Shown here: one piece after another, positions 1-5,794 of the stretch
How the letters are laid out: every line of letters starts with the position of its first letter
How positions within the stretch are numbered: the first letter of the stretch is position 1
Assembly (NCBI GenBank): GCA_034658655.1
Contig: JAYEFQ010000020.1
Location: 1 to 5,857 of the forward strand
Direction of reading: 5' to 3'
Length of the DNA: 5,857 bases
Source: JAQIBY01 sp034658655
GTDB lineage: Bacteria > Bacteroidota > Bacteroidia > Bacteroidales > ML635J-15
Translations under genes and position numbers: made by a program
The notes under the pieces: model-generated
What the model was told of the DNA's origin: nothing
Seen by the model: only the letters and a program-made list of their open reading frames with translations
Databases searched by the model: none

Positions 1-104
1 TTTTTAAGGTTGTTGTTGTATGTGTTTCGACACTGATCAGTACAGAATCTTTTGTCTGAGCGACCGTCAAAAAGCTCTCCGCATTCTAAGCATTTTCTTT
101 TCAT
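1..104 (-). CDS. Small zinc-ribbon protein, partial (C-terminus beyond window)
   Basis: This minus-strand gene starts with ATG at 104-102 and runs off the left edge after 34 complete codons. The visible protein carries two cysteine pairs, CLEC at residues 5-8 and CTDQC at 21-25, giving a C-x2-C-x12-C-x3-C zinc-ribbon pattern, followed by RNTYNNN. From memory, short proteins beginning with MKRKCLECG and continuing with a basic, asparagine-rich tail are common in Bacteroidota, where they are annotated as zinc-ribbon or DUF2116-like hypothetical proteins. Zinc binding is inferred from the cysteines; the cellular role is unknown, perhaps nucleic-acid binding. It is divergent from the ChaN-like gene at 168, with only 63 bases between the two starts. 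The spacing and conserved motif make it a real gene rather than a chance frame. Confidence 0.85.
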   Translation of the reverse strand, partial: MKRKCLECGELFDGRSDKRFCTDQCRNTYNNNLK

Positions 105-106
105 AA

Positions 107-124
107 TAGTTTTGTGTATTTTTG
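107..124 (+). promoter_or_regulatory. Candidate Bacteroidota -7 promoter elements for the ChaN-like gene
   Basis: Two exact matches to the Bacteroidota housekeeping -7 consensus TAnnTTTG lie next to each other: TAGTTTTG at 107-114 and TATTTTTG at 117-124. Either would place the transcript start roughly 35-50 bases before the ATG at 168. No convincing -33 TTG lies at the expected distance upstream, and the region is AT-rich, so chance matches are possible. The leader before the ATG is A-rich and has no Shine-Dalgarno sequence, as is usual in this phylum. Confidence 0.35.
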
Positions 125-167
125 ACTAAATAAAAATAGTAAAAACAGATTTAAAAACAAAACAACA

Positions 168-1043
168 ATGAAAATGAGATATTTAAGTTTGGTATTATTA
201 GCGGTTCTTAGTTTGAACGTGGTTTCACAGGATATGCCAGTATATAAAATTTTCGACAAAAATGGTGAGCTTGTTACCTATGAAGCCATGATTCAGTCAC
301 TTGAATCGGCAGATATTACCTTGTTTGGCGAATTGCATAACAATCCGGTATCGCATTGGATGCAATATGAGGTTACTGCATCGCTTTACAAATCGCATGG
401 CGAAAACTTAGTACTTGGTGCAGAAATGTTTGAGGCTGACCAACAAATGCTCTTAGATGAGTACTTAAGTGGATTAGTTTCTGCTGATAAATTTGAGGCA
501 GATGCGCGTTTATGGCCAAATTACGAAACCGATTATAAGCATTTGCTTGATTTTGCAAAAGCAAATTCATTGCAGTTTGTGGCCGCAAATATTCCAAGAC
601 GTTACGCTTCTATCGTATTTAAAGGTGGATTTGAAGCACTTGAGACTTTAAGTGATTTTGCAAAAGCTGCAATTGCACCCTTACCCGTGAAATATGATCC
701 TGAATTGCCTGGTTATGCTGCCATGATGAAAATGGGAAGACGTGGAATGCCTGCTCATGTCAATAAAAACCTGCCAAAAGCGCAAGCGATTAAAGATGCA
801 ACCATGGCGTATTTTATTGATAAATACATGGTCGATGAAAGTAAATTTATTCATTACAATGGGGCGTATCATTCTGATAATTTTGAAGGCATAATGTGGT
901 ATTTGCAACAAATAAATTCTGAGTATAAGATAAAAACAATTAGTACTGTTATTCAATCAGATGTCAATAAGTTGGACGAGTCTAATCAAGGTGTTGCTGA
1001 TTTTATTCTTGTTGTGGATGAGAATTTAACCGGATCGTATTAA
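168..1043 (+). CDS. Exported ChaN-family (haem-binding, Tiki-like) protein
   Basis: The 291-residue product matches the ChaN/DUF399 (Cofac_haem_bdg) family. Residues 1 to about 20 form a signal peptide: charged MKMR, a hydrophobic LSLVLLAVLSLNVV core, and a likely cleavage near SQ-D. Family motifs follow in order: FGELHNN at 53-59, GAEMFEADQQ at 84-93, the NIPRRYA block at 141-147, the QAIKDATMAY helix at 206-215, and NGAYH at 231-235. The GExH and NGxxH histidines fit the conserved active or ligand site of this fold. Campylobacter ChaN binds haem and is a lipoprotein; this protein has no lipobox cysteine and should be soluble in the periplasm or exported. No haem-uptake genes flank it, so a haem role is inferred from family only. 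The ATG at 168 is preferred; an ATG two codons later is possible. The LD-carboxypeptidase gene starts 8 bases after its stop, suggesting one transcript. Confidence 0.88.
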   Translation: MKMRYLSLVLLAVLSLNVVSQDMPVYKIFDKNGELVTYEAMIQSLESADITLFGELHNNPVSHWMQYEVTASLYKSHGENLVLGAEMFEADQQMLLDEYLSGLVSADKFEADARLWPNYETDYKHLLDFAKANSLQFVAANIPRRYASIVFKGGFEALETLSDFAKAAIAPLPVKYDPELPGYAAMMKMGRRGMPAHVNKNLPKAQAIKDATMAYFIDKYMVDESKFIHYNGAYHSDNFEGIMWYLQQINSEYKIKTISTVIQSDVNKLDESNQGVADFILVVDENLTGSY

Positions 1044-1051
1044 TTATTTCT

Positions 1052-1948
1052 ATGGTATATCCGAAATCGCTGACTGCGGGAGATAAAATTCGCATTGTTA
1101 GTCCTGCTGGAAAAATTGCCCCTGAAATTGTTCAAGGAGCCGCAACTAAACTTGAAAACTTAGGCTTTAATGTTGAGATTGCAGAACATGCACTTGCGGA
1201 GTTTTATAAATTTGCAGGGACAGATGCTCAACGTTATCAGGATTTACAAGATGCGATGAACGACGATTCTATAGCTGCCATCTTGTGTGCCCGCGGCGGT
1301 TATGGCAGTATGCAATTTGTGGAAAAATTGGATTGGAGTAGAATGCTTATAAATCCTAAGTTTTTGATTGGATTTAGTGATATTACCACTCTGCATGCTG
1401 CTGCATTTAAGCATGGAATTGTATCTGTTCACGGCTGTATGGCAAAAGATTTATATGCCAATGATATTGATGCAACTCGTTCACTTAAGCAGATTTTGTT
1501 ACAAAAAAACAGCTATATACAATGGGAAACGCATGAATTTAATCGTGCAGGAACTGTTGATGCGCCAATTGTAGGTGGTAATTTAAGCATCTTGTATGCA
1601 TTACGAGGGACGCCATACGATTTGGATTGGAGTGGAAAAATTTTGTTTCTCGAAGATTTGTGCGAAGATTTATATCATGTAGATCGAATTATGCAGAATT
1701 TTAGGTTGGGAGGAAAGCTTAATCAGCTAGCAGGCCTTGTTGTCGGGCAATTTTCTGATATGACTGATCAGGAATTCGGATTTTCTGCTTATGAGATTAT
1801 TCAACATGCTGTAAAAGCGTTTAATTTTCCTGTTGCGTTTGATGCACCAATTGGTCATGTGAAAAACAATCACAGTTTGCTGCATGCTGCAAACTACAAG
1901 TTAAATATTCAAACGAAAACTGTGTCCTTGGAGAAAACAGCAAATTAA
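1052..1948 (+). CDS. ldcA: LD-carboxypeptidase, peptidase family S66 (LdcA/MccF type)
   Basis: This 298-residue cytoplasmic serine peptidase (no signal peptide) is close to the roughly 300 residues usual for the family. LdcA enzymes remove the terminal D-Ala from murein tetrapeptide in the cytoplasm so the tripeptide can be recycled into peptidoglycan precursors. The N-terminal part begins with a typical KSLTAGDKIRIVSPAG block. The oxyanion-hole region CARGGYG lies at 79-85. The catalytic triad is readable: Ser109 in GFSD (107-110), Glu201 in LFLED (198-202) and His269 in PIGHVKNN (266-273). The GGNLSIL motif at 175-181 supports the call. A related branch, MccF, hydrolyses microcin C-type toxins; nothing here points to a microcin cluster, so murein recycling is more likely. 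It follows the ChaN-like gene after 8 bases and its stop overlaps the stop of the convergent rfbC by 4 bases. Confidence 0.93.
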   Translation: MVYPKSLTAGDKIRIVSPAGKIAPEIVQGAATKLENLGFNVEIAEHALAEFYKFAGTDAQRYQDLQDAMNDDSIAAILCARGGYGSMQFVEKLDWSRMLINPKFLIGFSDITTLHAAAFKHGIVSVHGCMAKDLYANDIDATRSLKQILLQKNSYIQWETHEFNRAGTVDAPIVGGNLSILYALRGTPYDLDWSGKILFLEDLCEDLYHVDRIMQNFRLGGKLNQLAGLVVGQFSDMTDQEFGFSAYEIIQHAVKAFNFPVAFDAPIGHVKNNHSLLHAANYKLNIQTKTVSLEKTAN

Positions 1949-2490
1949 TAATAAATTGCTTCAGAAAACCCCTTATTTTTCTGGTCTTTTTCGCTGATGA
2001 TTACTTTTTGAGCATCAATTTTCCAATCAATATTTAATTGAGGGTCATTCCACATAATGCCGTGTTCCGTTTCGGGATGATAGTAAGCATCACACTTATA
2101 GGCAATTATAGCATATTCTGAAAGCACTGAAAATCCATGCGCAAATCCGTGAGGAATATAAAATTGTAGTTTATTTTCTTCTGATAATTCTACAGCAACA
2201 TGTTTTCCGAAAGTTAGAGATCCTTTACGGATATCTACAGCAACATCCAATATATTTCCTTGCAATACCCTTATGAGTTTTGCTTGTGGATGTGGTGACA
2301 TCTGATAATGTAAACCACGAATTACACCATGTCTGGATGAGGATTGATTGTCCTGAATAAAGCGGGTTTTTATCCCCAGATTTTCTAACCATTCATCCCT
2401 CCAGCTTTCAAAAAAATAGCCTCGTTCATCGCCAAAAATCTTTGGTTTTATCAGCATTAAATCAGGGATATCCGTTTTAATAAGTTCCAT
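1945..2490 (-). CDS. rfbC: dTDP-4-dehydrorhamnose 3,5-epimerase
   Basis: RmlC/RfbC is a cytoplasmic cupin-fold enzyme that epimerises C3 and C5 of dTDP-4-keto-6-deoxyglucose, the third step of dTDP-L-rhamnose synthesis. The 181-residue product carries the family pattern: FGDERGYFFESW near the N-terminus, QSSSRHGVIRGLHYQ with the catalytic His61, DVAVDIRKGSLTFGK, the YIPHGFAHGF barrel strand, the YKCDAYYHPE tyrosine block, GIMWNDP, and SEKD whose aspartate (Asp169) should pair with the histidine. An earlier ATG at 2508 would add six residues (MQTKIC); the start at 2490 is preferred because family members begin just before the IKTDIPD-like stretch. With that start the gene overlaps the end of rfbA by 14 bases, implying translational coupling. 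Its TAA shares TTAA with the stop of the convergent LD-carboxypeptidase gene, so no intergenic terminator exists here. Confidence 0.95.
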   Translation of the reverse strand: MELIKTDIPDLMLIKPKIFGDERGYFFESWRDEWLENLGIKTRFIQDNQSSSRHGVIRGLHYQMSPHPQAKLIRVLQGNILDVAVDIRKGSLTFGKHVAVELSEENKLQFYIPHGFAHGFSVLSEYAIIAYKCDAYYHPETEHGIMWNDPQLNIDWKIDAQKVIISEKDQKNKGFSEAIYY

Positions 2491-3361
2491 ACATATCTTC
2501 GTTTGCAATGCGCATTAAATATTTACCGTAATTATTTTTCATCAAAGGTTTTGCAAGTTCAATGAACTGATCTTTGTCAATAAAACCGCGTTTATACGCA
2601 ATTTCTTCAATGCAGGAAGCCTTTAATCCTTGGCGATTTTCCAATGTTGCAATAAAATTCGATGCTTGCAGCAATGAGGCAGGTGTTCCGGTGTCTAGCC
2701 ATGCTATTCCACGACTTAATAAATTGACTTTCAGTTTGTCTTCTTGTAAGTATAATTTGTTCAAATCCGTAATTTCTAATTCGCCACGTTTGGATGGTTT
2801 CAATGATTTTGCTTTTTCAACCACTGTATTATCATAGAAATACAAACCGGTAACAGCATAATTTGACTTTGGATTTTCTGGTTTTTCCTCAATAGAAATT
2901 ACTTTTCCCTCTTTATTAAATTCAGCCACTCCATATCGATGCGGATCAGTTACGTAGTATCCAAAAACAATGGCACCATCGGTGAGTTTTGCCGAATCAA
3001 GCAACGAACCGCCCAAACCATGCCCGTAAAAAATATTATCACCAAGTACAAGACAAACTTCATCATCACCAATGAAATCTTCGCCGATTAAAAATGCTTG
3101 TGCGAGTCCGTCGGGTGAAGGTTGTTCGGCATAATGTAAATCCAAACCAAGTTGTTTTCCATCGCCAAAAAGGTTTTCATACAACGGTAAATCATGTGGT
3201 GTAGAAATAATGAGAACTTCCCGAATTCCTGCCAGCATTAATACGGACAATGGGTAATAAATCATTGGTTTGTCATATACCGGAATGATTTGTTTTGAGA
3301 TGCTTCGAGTAATCGGATGCAACCGTGTGCCAGCGCCTCCTGCCAGAATAATGCCTTTCAT
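2477..3361 (-). CDS. rfbA: Glucose-1-phosphate thymidylyltransferase
   Basis: RmlA/RfbA makes dTDP-glucose from dTTP and glucose-1-phosphate, the entry step of dTDP-rhamnose and other dTDP-6-deoxysugars. The 294 residues match the usual length of about 290. Visible motifs are the nucleotide-binding loop LAGGAGTRLHP at 6-16, SKQIIPVYDKPM at 22-33, PSPDGLAQAF at 81-90, metal-binding LGDN at 106-109, EEKP at 158-161, RGELEITDLN at 192-201, and WLDTGT at 221-226 with the second metal ligand Asp223. The C-terminal LMKNNYGKYLM helix is also standard. Its ATG overlaps the TGA of the upstream decarboxylase gene as ATGA (3358-3361), and its 3' end overlaps rfbC, so it is the middle gene of a tight operon. 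No odd substitutions were seen. Confidence 0.97.
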   Translation of the reverse strand: MKGIILAGGAGTRLHPITRSISKQIIPVYDKPMIYYPLSVLMLAGIREVLIISTPHDLPLYENLFGDGKQLGLDLHYAEQPSPDGLAQAFLIGEDFIGDDEVCLVLGDNIFYGHGLGGSLLDSAKLTDGAIVFGYYVTDPHRYGVAEFNKEGKVISIEEKPENPKSNYAVTGLYFYDNTVVEKAKSLKPSKRGELEITDLNKLYLQEDKLKVNLLSRGIAWLDTGTPASLLQASNFIATLENRQGLKASCIEEIAYKRGFIDKDQFIELAKPLMKNNYGKYLMRIANEDMYGTY

Positions 3362-4299
3362 AATTCAATAATTGTTTTAAAATAATCAATAGTTTTTATT
3401 AGCCCCTGTTCAAGATTGATTGTTGGTTGCCAGTTATTAAGTTTTTCTTTTGCTAAGCTGATGTCAGGTTTTCGCTGAATTGGATCGTCAGCTGGTAGTG
3501 GATGAAATGAGATTTTTGATTTTGATTTCGTTAAACGGATAATGGTTTCTGCCAACTCAAGCATGGTAAATTCATTGGGATTTCCAATGTTCACAGGCCC
3601 TTTAAAATCATCGCCGGTTTGCATCATGCGTATCATCCCTTCAATTAAATCGTCAACATACTGAAATGAGCGGGTTTGTTTGCCGTCTCCATAAATTGTA
3701 ATGTCTTCGCCTTTTATTGCTTGCACAATGAAATTCGAAACAACACGCCCGTCACTCGGATGCATGTTGGGTCCATAGGTGTTGAAAATGCGTACAATTT
3801 TAATATCCACATTATTTTGCAGATGATAATCCATAAATAAGGTTTCTGCACAGCGCTTTCCTTCGTCGTAGCAACTTCTTGTTCCGATAGGGTTTACGTG
3901 TCCCCAATAGCTTTCTGGCTGCGGATGAATTTGTGGATCGCCATACACTTCACTGGTAGATGCTTGTAATATTTTTGCTTTGATGCGTTTTGCCAGTCCT
4001 AGCATATTAATAGCTCCCATTACCGATGTTTTAACGGTTTTAATTGGGTTGTACTGATAGTGAATAGGAGATGCAGGACATGCTAAATTGTAAATCTCAT
4101 CCACTTCAATAAAGAATGGCATGGTAATATCATGACGAATAAGCTCAAAATAGGGATTGTCCATTAAATGAACGATATTTTGTTTCGACCCGGTAAAATA
4201 ATTGTCGAGACAAATAACTTCATTGCCTTCGTTCAACAGTCGTTCACAAAGATGAGAACCAATGAATCCGGCGCCTCCGGTAATCAGAATTTTTTTCAT
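3358..4299 (-). CDS. uxs: UDP-glucuronate decarboxylase (UDP-xylose synthase), SDR family
   Basis: This 313-residue extended short-chain dehydrogenase/reductase converts UDP-glucuronate to UDP-xylose with bound NAD. The Rossmann motif GGAGFIG is at 8-14, and the acidic end of beta-2 is LDNYFTG. The signature that separates this family from RmlB or GalE is present: YNLACPASPIHYQYNP (70-85), then STSEVYGDP (114-122) with Thr115/Ser116/Glu117, then ESYWGHVNPIGTRSCYDEGKR (129-149) with the catalytic Tyr144-x3-Lys148. The segments NTYGPNMHPSDGRVVSNF (173-190) and TRSFQYVDDLIEG (209-221) complete the match. The product supplies xylose, or downstream pentoses, for surface glycans. It is the first gene of the operon with rfbA and rfbC, overlapping rfbA by 4 bases. 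Despite sitting beside rfbA and rfbC, it is not the dTDP-glucose 4,6-dehydratase RmlB. Confidence 0.92.
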   Translation of the reverse strand: MKKILITGGAGFIGSHLCERLLNEGNEVICLDNYFTGSKQNIVHLMDNPYFELIRHDITMPFFIEVDEIYNLACPASPIHYQYNPIKTVKTSVMGAINMLGLAKRIKAKILQASTSEVYGDPQIHPQPESYWGHVNPIGTRSCYDEGKRCAETLFMDYHLQNNVDIKIVRIFNTYGPNMHPSDGRVVSNFIVQAIKGEDITIYGDGKQTRSFQYVDDLIEGMIRMMQTGDDFKGPVNIGNPNEFTMLELAETIIRLTKSKSKISFHPLPADDPIQRKPDISLAKEKLNNWQPTINLEQGLIKTIDYFKTIIEL

Positions 4300-4325
4300 A
4301 TTTCGCGTTAATCTTCAGTACAGAG

Positions 4326-4333
4326 CAAAACTA
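4326..4333 (-). promoter_or_regulatory. Candidate -7 promoter element for the uxs-rfbA-rfbC operon
   Basis: Read on the minus strand, 4333 to 4326 is TAGTTTTG, an exact match to the Bacteroidota -7 consensus TAnnTTTG and identical to one of the elements before the ChaN-like gene. It lies 26 bases before the uxs ATG. No clear -33 TTG is found at the usual distance, so the call is tentative; transcription could also come from further upstream, as lptB once did. Confidence 0.35.
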
Positions 4334-4390
4334 ACAAAAATGAGGAACTTTTGGAGTGGAAAGAGGATGTTTTTTTGATTGTTGACCCTT

Positions 4391-4408
4391 CGAGTAACAT
4401 AATACTCG
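4391..4408. repeat. Short inverted repeat upstream of uxs
   Basis: CGAGTA (4391-4396) and TACTCG (4403-4408) are perfect 6-base arms around a 6-base loop. It lies about 60 bases upstream of the candidate uxs promoter and has no T-run on either side, so it is not a typical terminator. It could be an operator-like dyad or chance. Confidence 0.35.
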
Positions 4409-4486
4409 CACTGGAACTCAAACTAACTTTTTCATTAAAACCGCAGCCTTATATTCGACTTTGTTTTTGAGTACAAGTTTGCCTAA

Positions 4487-4513
4487 TGCCTGCCTACCCT
4501 GCCGGCAGGCAGG
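4487..4513. repeat. GC-rich REP-like palindrome
   Basis: TGCCTGCC (4487-4494) and GGCAGGCA (4504-4511) are perfect 8-base arms around a 9-base loop. Overlapping them, CCTGCCGGCAGG at 4498-4509 is a perfect 12-base palindrome, so two mutually exclusive stems can form. The block is strikingly GC-rich against its AT-rich surroundings. From memory, palindromes built on CCTGCCGGCAGG recur between genes in many Bacteroidota and other genomes. It lies downstream of the lptB remnant on that gene's strand, a usual place for REP-type elements, but no T-run follows. Confidence 0.6.
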
Positions 4514-4525
4514 ACAGTCAAATAC

Positions 4526-4554
4526 AGAGTATGAAAAATTCTGTACTCTTTTTT
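4526..4554 (+). terminator. Weak terminator-like hairpin
   Basis: On the plus strand AGAGTA (4526-4531) can pair with TACTCT (4544-4549), followed directly by a run of T residues. An alternative stem TACAGA/TCTGTA uses 4523-4528 and 4540-4545. The stems are only 6 base pairs and AT-rich, and no plus-strand gene ends upstream, so termination is doubtful. It sits about 30 bases past the lptB remnant's stop, where a terminator for that gene would be expected, but its T-run faces the other way. Confidence 0.2.
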
Positions 4555-4579
4555 ATCTGTTTTTATCTATCTTAAAAGG

Positions 4580-4717
4580 CTAATCCCTCAACTTAAAGTT
4601 TTCGCCGAGATAGACTTTCCTTACCTGCTCGTCTTCTGAGAGTTCTTGAGAAGCGCCAGATTTTAGAATATTACCTTCAAACAATAAATAAGCGCGGTTG
4701 GTAACGCGTAATATTTG
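4580..4717 (-). pseudogene. lptB: 3' remnant of lptB, LPS-export ABC transporter ATPase
   Basis: Reading the minus strand from 4717 gives 45 codons and a TAG stop at 4582-4580. The peptide begins QILRVTNRAYLLFEG, continues with ILKSGASQEL and SEDEQVRKVYLGENF, and ends KLRD. This matches the C-terminal end of LptB: E. coli LptB ends with ERAYIVSQG...DEHVKRVYLGEDFRL. LptB normally has about 240 residues and powers lipopolysaccharide transport to the outer membrane. The Walker A, signature and Walker B motifs are all missing, and the fragment has no ATG, so it cannot be an active ATPase. Its 5' edge abuts the TAA (4720-4718) of the exported-protein gene in the same reading frame. LptB is normally essential in LPS-bearing bacteria, so an intact copy is expected elsewhere. 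Confidence 0.85.
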
Positions 4718-5770
4718 TTATTTATTATCCTCCTCAGAGCTTATGTTAAGATCGGGATATTTTTCTTTAGCCTTTTCAACAAGTTCTTTACAAGTTGAGC
4801 TATAAAGATAAATATTCAGTTCTGGTTCAATGTGGGGATTGTCAATTTTTTGAAGTTCAATAGTATTGGTGACTAATTGCCCATTTTCTAGGATGTATTC
4901 TCTGCTTGCCAGAATGTGTTCTGGTATGGTAATGGGCGGTAAGCTATAATCTGTTTTAATATAATATTTTAAGTCAACGGTGTCTCTGTAGAATGTTTTT
5001 GCCACTTCTCTTGTCCTGAGTTTATTTTTAATGAAAAGAATGTAATCAGCATCAGTGCTAATTTCATTTCTTTTCGTAAAAACACGAAAAGTCAAAGAAT
5101 CTCTTGTGTTATGCGCACTACCCTGAAAGTGATTTTTTCTGCGTAAACTTCTTATATTTCTGGGATACAAAACATCTAAAATAAATTTTTCAAGTATTTT
5201 ATTCAACCGGTTTTCTTTATAAATATCCTGTTCTATTGTGTTATAATAATTACTTATTTCTGAAATAAAAATAAGATTTCCTTTTTTTGAATAGCCTTTA
5301 TTTTCAACCCGTAAAATGCCCGTGAAGATTTCGGTTTGGTTCAATTCAGGAATTCTATTTATTTCTTTGAATTTATAATAAATGTTAGTATCAAACTTGT
5401 AAGCTGTTTGTTGTGATTCTTTTAGTAACTTAAGCAACTGTTTCTTTGCATTGTATTTCCCCTTGACTTCTACTTCTTCTAACAGATTGTAATTTGATTC
5501 TAATATAAAAATACATGTGTCACAATCTCTAATGTCTAATGTTTTGCCTTTGTATCCGAGATATTTACAATATATTTCAGTAATGGTATCATTAATCCTG
5601 CACGTTCCCTTATCATCTGATACAGCCAAGAAATTGCCGTCGGAGAAAACCATAACCCCGGGAATAGGGTTATGGGAAACAGTATTATGTAATACTATTG
5701 TTTTTATGTCTTGCCCCAACAATGAATTCATTATAAACATTGTTAATATAAAGGTAAATATGGATTTCAT
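4718..5770 (-). CDS. Exported carboxypeptidase-regulatory-like domain protein, function unknown
   Basis: The 350-residue product begins with a signal peptide (residues 1 to about 20: MKSIFTFIL core, cleavage near LLGQ-D), so it is exported, probably to the periplasm or outer membrane. Residues about 23-104 resemble the carboxypeptidase-regulatory-like beta-sandwich common in Bacteroidota: an IPGVMVF segment, SDDKGTCRI, the YCKYLGYKGKTLDI strand, and the closing NLLEEVEVKGK that in TonB-linked proteins leads into the plug. Here no plug or barrel follows. Instead there is a lysine- and tyrosine-rich region (105-350) with KQLLKLLKESQQTAYKFDT and alternating beta-like stretches that I do not recognise. 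Its last codons (SSEEDNK-TAA) join the lptB remnant in frame. Base composition looks poorer in GC than the uxs operon (for example 11 of 60 at 5221-5280 against 22 of 60 at 3961-4020), which fits later acquisition. The ATG at 5770 follows an A-rich leader. Confidence 0.8.
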   Translation of the reverse strand: MKSIFTFILTMFIMNSLLGQDIKTIVLHNTVSHNPIPGVMVFSDGNFLAVSDDKGTCRINDTITEIYCKYLGYKGKTLDIRDCDTCIFILESNYNLLEEVEVKGKYNAKKQLLKLLKESQQTAYKFDTNIYYKFKEINRIPELNQTEIFTGILRVENKGYSKKGNLIFISEISNYYNTIEQDIYKENRLNKILEKFILDVLYPRNIRSLRRKNHFQGSAHNTRDSLTFRVFTKRNEISTDADYILFIKNKLRTREVAKTFYRDTVDLKYYIKTDYSLPPITIPEHILASREYILENGQLVTNTIELQKIDNPHIEPELNIYLYSSTCKELVEKAKEKYPDLNISSEEDNK

Positions 5771-5794
5771 TGTTTTAAGTTTTAATATCTATTA

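Larger units (their letters stand above)
4300..4579. other. Intergenic region between lptB remnant and uxs
   Basis: No credible gene was found in these 280 bases on either strand. From left to right they hold the leader and candidate promoter of uxs, a 6-base-arm hairpin at 4391-4408, a 7-base inverted repeat GAGTACA/TGTACTC at 4469-4475 and 4542-4548 that encloses a GC-rich palindrome (4487-4513), a weak hairpin followed by T residues on the plus strand (4526-4554), and a direct repeat of TTTTTATCT at 4550-4558 and 4560-4568. Confidence 0.6.

Noticed and set aside
373..956. Minus-strand open frames at 373-597 and 681-956
   Set aside because: They lie wholly antisense to the well-supported ChaN-like gene, show no recognisable motif and have no start context.
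1244..1574. Open frames at 1244-1432 (minus) and 1368-1574 (plus)
   Set aside because: Both lie inside the LD-carboxypeptidase gene across its catalytic serine region; their products look like out-of-frame translation.
1052..1948. Microcin C immunity (MccF) role for the S66 peptidase
   Set aside because: No microcin biosynthesis or transport genes are visible, and the gene pairs with an envelope protein, so murein recycling is the default.
2574..2837. Plus-strand open frame within rfbA
   Set aside because: It is antisense to conserved rfbA motifs, including WLDTGT and RGELEITDLN, and has no independent support.
3358..4299. Calling the first operon gene rmlB (dTDP-glucose 4,6-dehydratase) because rfbA and rfbC follow
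   Set aside because: The LACPASPIHYQYNP and ESYWGHVNPIGTRSCYDEGKR-type segments are diagnostic of UDP-glucuronate decarboxylase; RmlB carries different active-site segments and is longer, about 350 residues.
4300..4717. tRNA or other structured RNA gene in the intergenic gap
   Set aside because: No cloverleaf, no GTTCGA-type T-loop arm and no CCA end were seen; the structure is limited to short palindromes.
4580..5770. Treating the exported protein and lptB tail as one fusion gene interrupted by a stop
   Set aside because: The two parts share a frame across the TAA, but an exported beta-sandwich protein and the C-terminus of a cytoplasmic ATPase have no known functional fusion; a junction scar is simpler.
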